Shown here: in pieces, positions 1-7,005 of the stretch | Numbering within the stretch: the first letter of the stretch is position 1 | Layout: each line of letters begins with the position of its first letter | DNA from: a virus | Direction: 5' to 3' (one strand) | DNA length: 26,514 bases | Virus record (IMG/VR): IMGVR_UViG_3300040808_001646 | Location: 1 to 26,514 of that record | Position numbers and translations under genes: made by a program | The notes under the pieces: generated by a model | The model's database searches: none | The model's input: only the letters and a program-made list of their open reading frames with translations | What the model was told of the DNA's origin: nothing

Positions 1-514
1 TAGCAGGTTCTGCTGTTATACTTTCTGAATACCATACATCGTTTGCCTCTGAAAAACTTGACACACTGTACGTAGACATTGGGCCTGGAAAAGAGTCTGC
101 ACTCAGATATATTGTGCCTGATGTATTGCTTTGTTCGTCCGCGTATGTTATTTCTTTATTATTGTTTGCATCAACAGTGTGTATGTTATATTTTAAATAT
201 TGTTGTTTTAAATTAAGTGTATCATTTTCTGTAACTACAACTTTAAATAATCCTTTATTTGCAATTACAACTTCACCGTCGTGCTCAATTACTAATCTAT
301 TATTTTCGTCATATGCACGAAACTTCATAGTTTTATTAGCAAGACTCACAGGTTTATGATCTGCATTTTTTAATTGAAATTCTAAGGTATTATCTATACC
401 TTTGTATACTGGTAAATCTCTTTGATACACTTTTACATACTCCGTGACAAATCCTGCTTCATTAGATACAAGCACTGTTCTATTGTTGACTAAATATCTG
501 GGTATAAGCTTCAT
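1..514 (-). CDS. Probable virion (baseplate/fibre-like) protein, N-terminal part, cut by window edge
   Basis: An open minus-strand frame starts at the ATG at 514 (MKLIPRYLVNN) and runs off the left edge without a stop, giving about 171 residues. After a short N-terminal strand region, residues 25-110 read as a beta-rich Ig-like module: KVYQRDLPVYKG, then LEFQLKNADHKPV, then KFRAYDENNRLVIEH, then GLFKVVVTENDTL. This layout resembles the N-terminal domain of phage baseplate and receptor-binding proteins of the BppU type; that is a family-level impression, not a firm match. The start is fixed by a late-promoter element (TATAAATA at 519-526) lying only 4 nt upstream. No Shine-Dalgarno sequence is present. 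Late expression fits a structural protein. The C-terminal part is outside the window, so length and exact role cannot be judged. Confidence 0.75.
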   Translation of the reverse strand, partial: MKLIPRYLVNNRTVLVSNEAGFVTEYVKVYQRDLPVYKGIDNTLEFQLKNADHKPVSLANKTMKFRAYDENNRLVIEHDGEVVIANKGLFKVVVTENDTLNLKQQYLKYNIHTVDANNNKEITYADEQSNTSGTIYLSADSFPGPMSTYSVSSFSEANDVWYSESITAEPA

Positions 515-518
515 ACAG

Positions 519-526
519 TATTTATA
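519..526 (-). promoter_or_regulatory. T4-type late promoter (TATAAATA)
   Basis: On the minus strand a perfect TATAAATA is followed by CTGT and then the ATG of the probable virion gene. T4 late promoters consist of this -10 element alone, recognised by the gp55 sigma factor. With the usual -13 to -6 placement, transcription would start at or within a base of the start codon, giving a leaderless mRNA. Confidence 0.7.
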
Positions 527-544
527 GGAATTTATTATAGAACT

Positions 545-916
545 ATGTTAACAAAAGAAATACGCGAAAACTTTCCGTTTATATCTGTTGTTTCTTATGG
601 GGGTAACGAATACGTTGGAATAGTAATTAATCAAGATCAAACTGTTACTAGTATGTATGTGTTTACACAGTTACGTTCCGATGATGAAAAAAGATACTTT
701 CTAGAAATGGGAGAAACTTGGTGGTGGGAATCAAATCGAATGATTCCTATTAGTATATTTCTCAAACAAGAAATGGACCCGTTCCGTTATGCGATTGTTA
801 CAATGAACTCTAAAGATGTTCGAATTGTATCAGGTCCGTGTGTTAATCTTAACAATCTTGCAGTAAAGCGTGTAAAGAGAAAAAACGTTCAGTTAGTCCG
901 TAAACCTAAGAATTAA
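545..916 (+). CDS. Conserved-looking phage protein of unknown function
   Basis: This 123-residue protein is one of only three plus-strand genes in the window. It has no recognised domain. It opens with a beta-rich segment (ISVVSYGGNEYVGIVINQDQ) and carries an aromatic cluster GETWWWESNRMIPI near residue 60. The C-terminus is strongly basic (VKRVKRKNVQLVRKPKN), which could bind nucleic acid. The upstream gap of 30 nt is shared with the divergent virion gene and shows no good Shine-Dalgarno site; an AGGA lies about 15 nt upstream. Its last 11 nt overlap tail-to-tail with the DnaE-like gene, leaving no room for a terminator. The overlap and compact fit suggest a real gene; function unknown. Confidence 0.7.
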   Translation: MLTKEIRENFPFISVVSYGGNEYVGIVINQDQTVTSMYVFTQLRSDDEKRYFLEMGETWWWESNRMIPISIFLKQEMDPFRYAIVTMNSKDVRIVSGPCVNLNNLAVKRVKRKNVQLVRKPKN

Positions 917-1466
917 GTTGTTCTACAATTAAATTCATATGCACAACTACAGCCATAGCATATGAGATAGCGTGTGCCTTCTTAAAGTAGTAGTCACCGT
1001 TTGTTGGTTTCGTCCACACTTCTTTCATCACTACATCCCATGGCTGCCCGACTAGGTGTCGTTTCGCTGGACGTATCATTGCTAGTACTGCTGCCAATTG
1101 CTCCACTGATTTCGGCTGCGCGGATCGCAGTATGTCGCCATGTCCTGCGACGTGAAAAACTAAGTTGTTGAAGTCGTCGTGCTCCAGTAGTTGCCATTGT
1201 GGTTCCTCCTCCATAAGTTTTTGTAGATGTGCTTCGTCTTTTACATCGTTGTATATGCTAACATTCAAAAAGTCTAGTTTAAAGTAGCCTCTGTCTTCTG
1301 CTGTTTTATAATCAATAGTAGATAGATTGTCTACGGGATTGTGCGGACACTCTGTTACATATACGCCAGTATTATGCTTTTTACCTGTATCTAATTTTGC
1401 CACACGGTGTTGTATTTTTGATAACACTATGTCTCTGTCTGCAAAATCGATATCAATATCAGGCAT
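906..1466 (-). CDS. Miniature DnaE-like protein (DNA polymerase III alpha palm remnant or minimal form)
   Basis: This 186-residue protein matches, in order, several signature blocks of the C-family polymerase DnaE. Residues 2-8 read PDIDIDF, as in the DnaE block carrying the first two catalytic aspartates (here D5 and D7). Residues 29-39 (KKHNTGVYVTE) resemble the block before the third aspartate. Residues 62-70 (FKLDFLNVS) match KFDFLGLRT, with D65 at the third catalytic position. Residues 110-134 (GDILRSAQPKS...AAVLAMIRP) match the family's LL..LKP.SFEDL.ALLALYRPG region. Residues 161-170 (FKKAHAISYA) match FNKSHAAAYA. Normal DnaE exceeds 1000 residues; the PHP, thumb, beta-binding and OB regions are absent here. 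It overlaps the deformylase gene by 8 nt and is the last gene of the operon. Whether it polymerises DNA, primes, or interferes with host Pol III is unknown. Confidence 0.8.
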   Translation of the reverse strand: MPDIDIDFADRDIVLSKIQHRVAKLDTGKKHNTGVYVTECPHNPVDNLSTIDYKTAEDRGYFKLDFLNVSIYNDVKDEAHLQKLMEEEPQWQLLEHDDFNNLVFHVAGHGDILRSAQPKSVEQLAAVLAMIRPAKRHLVGQPWDVVMKEVWTKPTNGDYYFKKAHAISYAMAVVVHMNLIVEQLNS

Positions 1467-1956
1467 GTTGTTTCTCTAACTTAGTTGCTTTTTTCTTAGC
1501 CATATCCCATTTAAGTTTGCTTACACGATCTTTAAATGTAATGCCTAAGCAGTGATCAAGTTCATGCAAATATACCCTAGCACTATAACCTGTGATCTTT
1601 ACAGTTTGCTTTTTCAGAAACTCGTCGTAGTATTCTGCAAGTATTTCTTTAGGACGTTTTACTTTTACAAACACATTAGGGAAGCTTAAACAACCCTCCA
1701 TTTCTAAAACTGTTTCTTCAGTATATTGTAGCACAGTTGGATTGATATGTAAAGTAATATTATCAGGCTTGTCGCCCATTATAAACACTTTATAATCTAA
1801 TCCTACTTGGCATGCACTTAGCCCTACTCCATAGTTATTTAACATCGCTACACTCATATCTTTCTTAAGTCTCAGCGGGTCAAATGGTAGATTTTCTAAG
1901 TCTACATCCTGTAGTTCTTTTTCTAGTATAGGGTTTGGTGCATACACAATTTCCAT
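1459..1956 (-). CDS. def: Peptide deformylase
   Basis: This 165-residue protein is a phage-type peptide deformylase, a metal enzyme that removes the N-formyl group from new proteins. All three family motifs are intact: motif 1 GVGLSACQ (residues 43-50), motif 2 EGCLS (87-91, the Cys metal ligand) and motif 3 HELDH (131-135, two His ligands and the catalytic Glu). It lacks the long C-terminal extension of many bacterial enzymes, although a Lys-rich tail follows motif 3. The start ATG overlaps the stop of the nucleotidyltransferase gene by one base (TAATG), and the end overlaps the DnaE-like gene. Marine T4-like phages often carry this enzyme, presumably to speed maturation of phage or host proteins during infection. 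Confidence 0.95.
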   Translation of the reverse strand: MEIVYAPNPILEKELQDVDLENLPFDPLRLKKDMSVAMLNNYGVGLSACQVGLDYKVFIMGDKPDNITLHINPTVLQYTEETVLEMEGCLSFPNVFVKVKRPKEILAEYYDEFLKKQTVKITGYSARVYLHELDHCLGITFKDRVSKLKWDMAKKKATKLEKQHA

Positions 1957-2369
1957 TATAACTTACCTTCTTCTCTTAATTTTGCTCTAATCTTTGTTGC
2001 TGAGATGTTGTGTATTTCTTCGCCAAGATCATGCTCTGTAAATGTGTAACCTACACCACGACCATAGCTAATATCAACAATATTAGGAACCTTCATTATA
2101 ACATATTCGTGACCGTATATAAAGTCGTGTTCTGCTAATCCCATTTCAATATTATTATAAACTTGTTCAAAGTCAAAAGGATTATCATTCTGCTCGGCAG
2201 TACGTCCTGCGCCTGCATCTTTACCCACAATACCACCAACATCACGTATCATAATACATACTTGTCCAGTTTCTAGCAGTGCTTTTTTAAACAATGCTGT
2301 GTGGCCATCGTGCCAAGGTTGCCATCTACCTAACATCTGTGTTGTAGGTTTTTTCCAATCAAAACTCAT
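1956..2369 (-). CDS. Small nucleotidyltransferase (HxGH superfamily, adenylyl/cytidylyltransferase-like)
   Basis: This 137-residue protein belongs to the HxGH nucleotidyltransferase superfamily. Residues 14-23 (GRWQPWHDGH) hold the nucleotide-binding HxGH motif, and residues 122-128 (ISATKIR) match the C-terminal ISxTxxR motif. The family transfers AMP or CMP to a phosphate or sulfate acceptor; members include NMN adenylyltransferase and distantly ATP sulfurylase. Substrate cannot be read from the sequence. It sits in one overlapping block with the DUF2061 gene (4-nt ATGA overlap) and the APS-kinase-like gene, so a role in making activated sulfate is an attractive but unproven inference. An NAD-related or glycan-precursor role is the main alternative. 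Confidence 0.8.
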   Translation of the reverse strand: MSFDWKKPTTQMLGRWQPWHDGHTALFKKALLETGQVCIMIRDVGGIVGKDAGAGRTAEQNDNPFDFEQVYNNIEMGLAEHDFIYGHEYVIMKVPNIVDISYGRGVGYTFTEHDLGEEIHNISATKIRAKLREEGKL

Positions 2370-2584
2370 TCTTTTATTCCTTTCGTTAGTCCAAATTTAA
2401 TATATTTGTACCATATTCTTTCATGTCCGTAGTACAGAACGAACTTAATGATTAGATCAGCCACGAAAACAGCCCCAACTGCTTTCGGAGGTAATCCAAA
2501 ATACCATGCAATAAGTGCAGTGGTAATGCTTGCAATGATACGCCAAGTTACTGCCTTGGCTAGATGTCTAGTCTTTGTTACCAT
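2366..2584 (-). CDS. DUF2061 small membrane protein
   Basis: This 72-residue protein has the DUF2061 layout: a basic N-terminus (KTRHLAKAVTWRIIAS), a first hydrophobic helix (about residues 15-30, ITTALIAWYFG), a second (about 36-53, VGAVFVADLIIKFVLYY), and the closing HERIWYKYIKFG motif. It is probably an inner-membrane protein with two membrane segments. The domain has no established function; I recall it occurring next to or fused with APS-kinase domains in bacteria, and here it directly follows the APS-kinase-like gene with a 17-nt overlap. That pairing supports a joint function of the two. Confidence 0.85.
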   Translation of the reverse strand: MVTKTRHLAKAVTWRIIASITTALIAWYFGLPPKAVGAVFVADLIIKFVLYYGHERIWYKYIKFGLTKGIKE

Positions 2585-2999
2585 CTCTTTTCATCCATGC
2601 TTTTACAACTTTAAATAGTTGTTCGTGTGTATCACTAAACCAGTCAGCTACATGATAATCACACTTAGGAGGTTGCTCAAACATCTTGTTTGTATCTTCG
2701 AAACGTCCTTCTTTGATTGTATCCATCCATACTGTGTAGTCAGGGTCAAACGCCTGTCTAGCAGCTTCTGTAGGACACACAAAGTCGGTAACAGCAATCT
2801 TGCCTGCCATTACTACACCGTCGCTTAAATGACGCATACGTTGCGCTTGTCGCATACGACCTTCAGGAGTAAAGTCCCAATCGTCATAGCGTTCTCTTAT
2901 AGCGTCTGCGTTAATATGCACTCCGCCGATTAAATCAGAAAACGGTTTTGCCAGTGTAGTTTTGCCACTACCTGGTAGTCCAAATATTAGGATCTTCAT
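2568..2999 (-). CDS. APS-kinase-like P-loop kinase
   Basis: This 143-residue P-loop kinase most resembles adenylylsulfate kinase (CysC), which phosphorylates APS to PAPS, the sulfate donor. Residues 7-15 form the Walker A loop GLPGSGKTT. Residues 30-48 (NADAIRERYDDWDFTPEGR) align with the CysC block D-x-D-x-x-R...LGF...R. Residues 93-107 (DTIKEGRFEDTNKMF) align with the CysC segment after the VDTP strand. At 143 residues it is shorter than typical CysC (about 200). It overlaps the zinc-finger gene by 4 nt and the DUF2061 gene by 17 nt. A sulfotransferase-like gene lies at 16086-16682, giving a possible consumer of PAPS. A different small-molecule kinase activity cannot be excluded. Confidence 0.75.
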   Translation of the reverse strand: MKILIFGLPGSGKTTLAKPFSDLIGGVHINADAIRERYDDWDFTPEGRMRQAQRMRHLSDGVVMAGKIAVTDFVCPTEAARQAFDPDYTVWMDTIKEGRFEDTNKMFEQPPKCDYHVADWFSDTHEQLFKVVKAWMKRDGNKD

Positions 3000-3685
3000 A
3001 ATTTACTTTCCTTTACTACATCCTTAACGAGTTGCACATCACTAGGCTGTCGTTTGAAACGTATTGCCCAGTGCTCAGGATTAATTACATGATATACAAG
3101 CTCTAGTTGTTCATCATTAAACTTACTTAACATTTCTTTACCTGTACGACAGTTAAGTATGAGCCACGGTGAAACCTTGCCGTCTTTGATATCCCACACT
3201 GCTCTGTTTAGACTTACATGTTGAAAGTAATGATTCCATGGAGCACTTTTATCTTCTGCCCACTCCATCATGTTTTTTACTGATCTTTCTAGAGCAGTTG
3301 TTACGTCTTCTTTTAGGATTAATTCTAGTGCATATTTTTCATACAGTGCATCTCTACACCAATGATCAAGTTTTACGCCGCTAGTAACAACGTAGTCTAT
3401 GTACTTCTCAGGATACAAAGGTTGTACGTTATTAAGAAAACTGCCAAATTTGACAAAAGCATTATAGTACTGGCTATCAACAAAATCAGCATAACTCTTT
3501 TCTTTCTTCGCTCCTGCAGAGAGTTTGTAGAATCTCTGGAACGCATATAGTCCGTAGCGGACCCTCTTTTCATCTTTTTGTAACCACCGTCTTTTCTTTT
3601 CACACATATGGGCTGCAAGAGTTTTTTCTCGCATGTATCCGTTGCCACAGTATTCACACTTATATGGTTTATCGGAATTTGACAT
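2996..3685 (-). CDS. Zinc-finger-containing conserved phage protein, unknown function
   Basis: The protein is 229 residues from the ATG at 3685 (MSNSDKPYKCEYCG). A longer frame reaches 3757, but that start would overlap the upstream gene by 89 nt, so the inner ATG is preferred; one at 3694 is also possible. Residues 9-12 (CEYC) and the following TLAAHMC form a C2H-C-type zinc finger that resembles the start of a classical C2H2 finger. The rest is helical with many aromatic residues (WCRDALYEKYALELI, EWAEDKSAPWNHYFQHV) and shows no enzyme motif I recognise. It overlaps the preceding gene by 17 nt and the next by 4 nt. A DNA- or RNA-binding role is plausible from the finger alone. Confidence 0.75.
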   Translation of the reverse strand: MSNSDKPYKCEYCGNGYMREKTLAAHMCEKKRRWLQKDEKRVRYGLYAFQRFYKLSAGAKKEKSYADFVDSQYYNAFVKFGSFLNNVQPLYPEKYIDYVVTSGVKLDHWCRDALYEKYALELILKEDVTTALERSVKNMMEWAEDKSAPWNHYFQHVSLNRAVWDIKDGKVSPWLILNCRTGKEMLSKFNDEQLELVYHVINPEHWAIRFKRQPSDVQLVKDVVKESKL

Positions 3686-4127
3686 CGCTGTCATGTTCTT
3701 CAGCCAATTGGTTGAGTTCTTTTTTTGTAGATAATCTAGCAAGTAATTCTGCCTCATCTTCTTTCATGTTAGGATAAATTCTTTTTATAAATTCTACTTC
3801 TTTAGAACCTGCACGTTTCAATCCTATCCAAGGATGAAATTCTTTCTTACCTGTGTTGCCGCACTGACATAGTAATAACCATTGTAGTTTAGGTTCTTTG
3901 TTACCTAGTACAGCCCAGTTCTTATTATAGTATTCGTTTGTTTTAAATACCGCAAGTTCTTGTTTATCACGTGATCCGCTTACGCTGCTCATGTATCTGT
4001 TTAGATTCCACAAGTCGCCTTTGATTTCTTTTTGACCTTCTTCACCAGCAGCATCATATAGTTCACGCATACCTCCATCTAGTGCAGGTATCATTTCTTT
4101 AAACAAGTCAATGTGTTTGTTTGGCAT
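3669..4127 (-). CDS. Conserved phage protein of unknown function
   Basis: From the ATG at 4127 (MPNKHIDLFKEMIPALDGG) the protein has 152 residues. This start is preferred over an upstream one at 4181 because a clear GAGGA Shine-Dalgarno site lies about 6 nt before it and because the overlap with kdsB drops to 20 nt. The sequence is mixed alpha and beta with a CQC pair (LLLCQCGNTGKKEFHPWIG), which is too little for a zinc site by itself. The C-terminal part is acidic and helical (YPNMKEDEAELLARL). I do not recognise a family. It lies between kdsB and the zinc-finger gene in the same overlapping operon. Confidence 0.7.
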   Translation of the reverse strand: MPNKHIDLFKEMIPALDGGMRELYDAAGEEGQKEIKGDLWNLNRYMSSVSGSRDKQELAVFKTNEYYNKNWAVLGNKEPKLQWLLLCQCGNTGKKEFHPWIGLKRAGSKEVEFIKRIYPNMKEDEAELLARLSTKKELNQLAEEHDSDVKFR

Positions 4128-4794
4128 GCCATTCCTCGACGTCTTGCGGAGTATTAATCTCAGTACCATTATATTGTACACTCAAACAACCAATTTGCCA
4201 ACCGCTTTTTAACCAACGCAGTTGTTCGAGTTTTTCTACACGTTCTTCTTGTGTAACTTCTAGAGTAGGATATAATTGTAGTGCGTTCTTACGGTATCCA
4301 TAAACACCTAAGTGCCAATCACCATAGCCTGTCATACCTCTGCCAAACCATAGTGCCTGGTCACCTGCTCTAACCATTTTTACTGTGTTAGGATCGTTCT
4401 GTTTTTCTTCTGGCATATCCGTAAACACTGTTGTAACTGGATAGTGTTTTAAGTGCCAACGAGCTTTATCGATCATTTCTTCTGTAACATCAGGCATGTC
4501 ACCTTGTACATTTATAAATTGATCGTAACCGAAATTAAGTAGACTACCATCAATAGCACCAGCACACCGTTCGGTTCCATTCTCATAGTCCGTTTGATCG
4601 ATCCAACACACTTCCCAATTGAATAACCTAGCGATCTGCATATTATCTGTAAGCACGTAGGTGTCAGTTCCTGTAGCTTTGCATTTTTCATATACAGTCT
4701 CAATCATTGTTTTATTGCCAAGCTTGGCAAGTGGTTTACCTGGAAAGCGTGTGCTAGCATATCTAGCGGGAATAATGATGGCCGATGATGTCAC
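4108..4794 (-). CDS. kdsB: CMP-Kdo synthetase (3-deoxy-manno-octulosonate cytidylyltransferase)
   Basis: KdsB couples CTP and Kdo to CMP-Kdo, the donor for Kdo transferases. The family motifs are clear: IPARYASTRFPGKPLA near the N-terminus (nucleotide loop), GTERCAGA, NVQGDMP (metal-binding Asp), HLGVYGYR, and EKLEQLRWLKSGW near the C-terminus. I place the start at a GTG at 4794 because a perfect AAGGAG lies 6 nt upstream (4801-4806); the ATG at 4809 lies upstream of that Shine-Dalgarno site. This gives about 228 residues, close to the usual 240-250. It overlaps kdsA by 32 nt, so the two consecutive Kdo enzymes are probably translated together. Confidence 0.92.
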   Translation of the reverse strand: MTSSAIIIPARYASTRFPGKPLAKLGNKTMIETVYEKCKATGTDTYVLTDNMQIARLFNWEVCWIDQTDYENGTERCAGAIDGSLLNFGYDQFINVQGDMPDVTEEMIDKARWHLKHYPVTTVFTDMPEEKQNDPNTVKMVRAGDQALWFGRGMTGYGDWHLGVYGYRKNALQLYPTLEVTQEERVEKLEQLRWLKSGWQIGCLSVQYNGTEINTPQDVEEWHAKQTH

Positions 4795-5536
4795 GAACAA
4801 CTCCTTCAAAGTCCTCTAGTTTTAACATATTGGGCCCGTCGCTAGGAGCGTTATCTGGATCGGCATGTACTTCTAAAAAGAAATTCCCAATCCCCAAAGC
4901 ACTAGCTGCACGACATAGGCCAGGAACATAATCCCTATTGCCGCCGCTACTGCCTCCGTTGCCACCTGGCTTTTGTACGCTGTGCGTGGCGTCCAATACC
5001 ACAGGACAATCAAAATTATCAAGCATGTAATTAAGGCCGGTGAAATCAACAACCAAAGTATTATATCCAAAACTAGTACCCCTTTCTGTGATCCATACTT
5101 CTCGGGCACCTTCTGTTTTTGAAAGGATACCTTTTACGTCCCACGGTGCAAGGAACTGTCCTTTTTTGATATTTACAATCTTATCTGTAGCACAGGCTGC
5201 ACGAATTAAATCTGTTTGTCTACATAGGAACGCAGGAATCTGTAGTACATCGATTGCATCATCAAACTCGTCTCTAATAGTATACACTTGGCGCACATCG
5301 TGTACATCTGTGAGAGTTTTTACTCCAAGTGTTTTTTTGATTTCACGAAAGTCAAACAGTGTTGCGTACAGTCCTTGTCCGCGTTCGCCGTTTGCACTTG
5401 TACGGTTGGCTTTGTCGTAACTAGCCTTGAAGATATATTCTATGCCGTACTTGTCGCATACACGCTTACATTCACGTGCAATCTCAGCTGATTGTGCTAG
5501 TGTTTCGTGTTGACATGGTCCTGCAATAATTCTCAT
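4763..5536 (-). CDS. kdsA: Kdo-8-phosphate synthase
   Basis: KdsA condenses phosphoenolpyruvate with arabinose-5-phosphate to Kdo-8-phosphate. The 257-residue protein keeps essentially all family blocks: IAGPCQHE at the start, FKASYDKANRTS, TDVHD, LQIPAFLCRQTDLI, NIKKGQFLAPWDVKGI, TERGTSFGYNTLVVDF, DATHSVQKPGG-N-GGSSGG, and EVHADPDNAPSDGPNML. Compared with bacterial enzymes (about 280 residues) it lacks only a short N-terminal extension. The start overlaps the upstream 85-residue gene by 4 nt (ATGA). Kdo-8-P phosphatase (KdsC) and arabinose-5-P isomerase (KdsD) are not in the window and may come from the host. Phage carriage suggests that Kdo supply is limiting for a phage-made glycan. Confidence 0.96.
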   Translation of the reverse strand: MRIIAGPCQHETLAQSAEIARECKRVCDKYGIEYIFKASYDKANRTSANGERGQGLYATLFDFREIKKTLGVKTLTDVHDVRQVYTIRDEFDDAIDVLQIPAFLCRQTDLIRAACATDKIVNIKKGQFLAPWDVKGILSKTEGAREVWITERGTSFGYNTLVVDFTGLNYMLDNFDCPVVLDATHSVQKPGGNGGSSGGNRDYVPGLCRAASALGIGNFFLEVHADPDNAPSDGPNMLKLEDFEGVVRDIIGHHYSR

Positions 5537-5790
5537 TTATCGTCCTTTACAATGTAATAGATATCTAAAAGTTTTTTCATTTGTGTCTTAAGTGTATGAT
5601 TGTCTTCTGCAATACGCATCATATCCTGCCATTCACTATAACTAAACAAGCAACCTTGTAATTGATTTATTTCGTCAGCATCGCCGCCGACAATCCATCG
5701 CGGGACCTCGGGCTTGTCTCGATACCTAGCAAATACAACTCCATTAACACGCTCGTATATGAGCGCCTCTCCAGGTATAAGTTTAGTCAT
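5533..5790 (-). CDS. Small conserved phage protein, unknown function
   Basis: This 85-residue protein starts with a beta-rich half (GEALIYERVNGVVFARYRDKPEVPRWIVGG) and ends with a helical, charged half (EWQDMMRIAEDNHTLKTQMKKLLDIYYIV) that could form a coiled coil. No enzyme motif is seen. It is held in the operon by an 8-nt overlap with the 2OG oxygenase-like gene upstream and a 4-nt ATGA overlap with kdsA downstream, which supports it being a real gene. I do not recognise its family. Confidence 0.7.
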   Translation of the reverse strand: MTKLIPGEALIYERVNGVVFARYRDKPEVPRWIVGGDADEINQLQGCLFSYSEWQDMMRIAEDNHTLKTQMKKLLDIYYIVKDDK

Positions 5791-6322
5791 TAGATATCTC
5801 TATATTATAAAAAGAAGAATTAAAAGATATAATTGTTTTTCTACTACTATCTAATTTAGGAGATCTGTGTAGCATATGAGCAGGAAAAGTTAAAACTTGT
5901 CCTTCCTTTACATCTAAATTTATAACAGATTTTTTTTCTAAATCATAAATTTCAGTAGCAAATTTTTTATCTGATAATTCTAAAAAATATACACTTGCAT
6001 AATTTGCATGAGAATGATTATGCCAGTTGTGGATATCTTTTTTTAAATATTGTTGGAACCAAATATTATGCACTTCGTAGTCTTTAGCACAAAGATATTT
6101 ACTAATCTCTTGCATACAAGGATCTAATAATTCCTGTACAAGAGTGTAGTACTCTTGATTTTGCTGAGTGATCCCCCAGTCTGTTTTACTAATAGAATCA
6201 GTATTATTTTGTATAGATACCGAATCGAGACTATTAATCAAGTCTAGAAGCTTTACTTTTTGTAAAGCATGGTCTTTAATATCATTTACAAAATAATACG
6301 AATCTATAGGTTTTACCTGCAT
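5783..6322 (-). CDS. 2OG-Fe(II) oxygenase-like protein
   Basis: The 179-residue protein has the core of a 2-oxoglutarate/Fe(II) dioxygenase double-stranded beta-helix. Residues near 97-113 read NWHNHSHANYASVYFLE, where His residues would supply part of the iron site. The later VLTFPAHMLHRSPKL carries the distal His, and the following RKTIISFN holds the Arg expected to bind 2-oxoglutarate. The pattern resembles the putative 2OG oxygenases common in marine T4-like phages. The usual HxD is read here as HSH, so activity is uncertain. Local codon use is noticeably AT-rich. It overlaps the neighbouring SAP-domain gene by one base (TAATG). Substrate unknown; protein or glycan hydroxylation are both possible. 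Confidence 0.7.
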   Translation of the reverse strand: MQVKPIDSYYFVNDIKDHALQKVKLLDLINSLDSVSIQNNTDSISKTDWGITQQNQEYYTLVQELLDPCMQEISKYLCAKDYEVHNIWFQQYLKKDIHNWHNHSHANYASVYFLELSDKKFATEIYDLEKKSVINLDVKEGQVLTFPAHMLHRSPKLDSSRKTIISFNSSFYNIEISND

Positions 6323-6624
6323 TACGCCGTCAATCTTGAAAGAAGTTCATCTTTTTTAAGACTTGCATTTGCAGCAATACCGCGTTCTTTACAAAGGGCA
6401 AGTAACTGTGTTTTATTCATTGTAGATAGATCTTCTGTTGCTTTTGCCTTTGTAGCTTTTTTAGGTTTAGGTGCTGTAGCTTTTTTAGGTTTAGGCGCTT
6501 CTTCAACAACTACCGTTTCTGCTAGCGCAGCATTGTCAGTAACCTTTTGCTCTTCAGTAAGAACAAGTGGTTCACCTGTTGATTGTACCTTACCTCCAAA
6601 TAAATTTCTTAACCATCCAAACAT
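6322..6624 (-). CDS. Basic protein with C-terminal SAP/Rho-N-like domain
   Basis: This 100-residue protein has three parts. The N-terminus (MFGWLRNLFGG) is a short amphipathic or hydrophobic helix that could touch membrane or another protein. The middle (about 43-64) is a Lys-Pro-Ala low-complexity linker with repeated KPKKAT units. The C-terminus (about 69-99, MNKTQLLALCKERGIAANASLKKDELLSRL) is a helix-extended loop-helix of the SAP/HeH/Rho N-terminal kind, usually nucleic-acid binding. A strong AAAGGAG Shine-Dalgarno site lies just upstream of the ATG. Role unknown; a DNA-binding accessory or virion-associated protein is possible. Confidence 0.75.
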   Translation of the reverse strand: MFGWLRNLFGGKVQSTGEPLVLTEEQKVTDNAALAETVVVEEAPKPKKATAPKPKKATKAKATEDLSTMNKTQLLALCKERGIAANASLKKDELLSRLTA

Positions 6625-6636
6625 TTTTTATCTCCT

Positions 6637-6993
6637 TTAGATTTTAGTGCCTACTGTACGACGAACAATATCGTCGTGGTTAAACTCCGCCCAGTAAAGT
6701 TCAAAAGCGACACCATCTTCTAAACCTTCAAACTGGTGGATCTTTCCTGGCTTCACTTGAGTGAAGTCACCGGCTTCAAGAACGGTTTCATCTACTAACC
6801 CTTCTTGCTCGCCGTCTTGCCAAACACGAACCAACATCTTTCCTGACTCTACGAAGAAGCCGTTCCATTTAAATTGGTGTTCGTGTTCTGAACATTTAAA
6901 TCCTTTTTTAAACTCGATACGGTGAAACTCTAATACTCCGTTAGCATGTACTAGTTCTGTCTTACCCCAAATTTTTCCTGCTTTAATTCCCAT
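6637..6993 (-). CDS. Small cupin-domain protein
   Basis: This 118-residue single-domain cupin has the first motif in CSEHEHQFKWNGFFVESGKM (His pair and Glu) and the second in AGDFTQVKPGKIHQFEG (closing His). The fold is shared by sugar-phosphate isomerases, epimerases and small dioxygenases. It resembles the cupin part of mannose-6-phosphate isomerases, but the substrate cannot be read. Its position upstream of kdsA and kdsB makes a sugar-related role a reasonable guess. An AAAGG Shine-Dalgarno precedes the start. Confidence 0.75.
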   Translation of the reverse strand: MGIKAGKIWGKTELVHANGVLEFHRIEFKKGFKCSEHEHQFKWNGFFVESGKMLVRVWQDGEQEGLVDETVLEAGDFTQVKPGKIHQFEGLEDGVAFELYWAEFNHDDIVRRTVGTKI

Positions 6994-7005
6994 AGTTTTA
7001 CCTTT

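Noticed and set aside
531-544. Promoter for the plus-strand 545-916 gene
   Set aside because: TTATTATAG is only a weak -10 resemblance and no -35 box or late core lies at the right spacing.
1956-2369. Firm call as ATP sulfurylase
   Set aside because: The HDGH and ISATKIR motifs are shared by several nucleotidyltransferases, and the protein is much shorter than typical ATP sulfurylases.
2996-3685. Clamp-loader small subunit (gp62)
   Set aside because: No convincing similarity to gp62 and an N-terminal zinc finger is not expected there.
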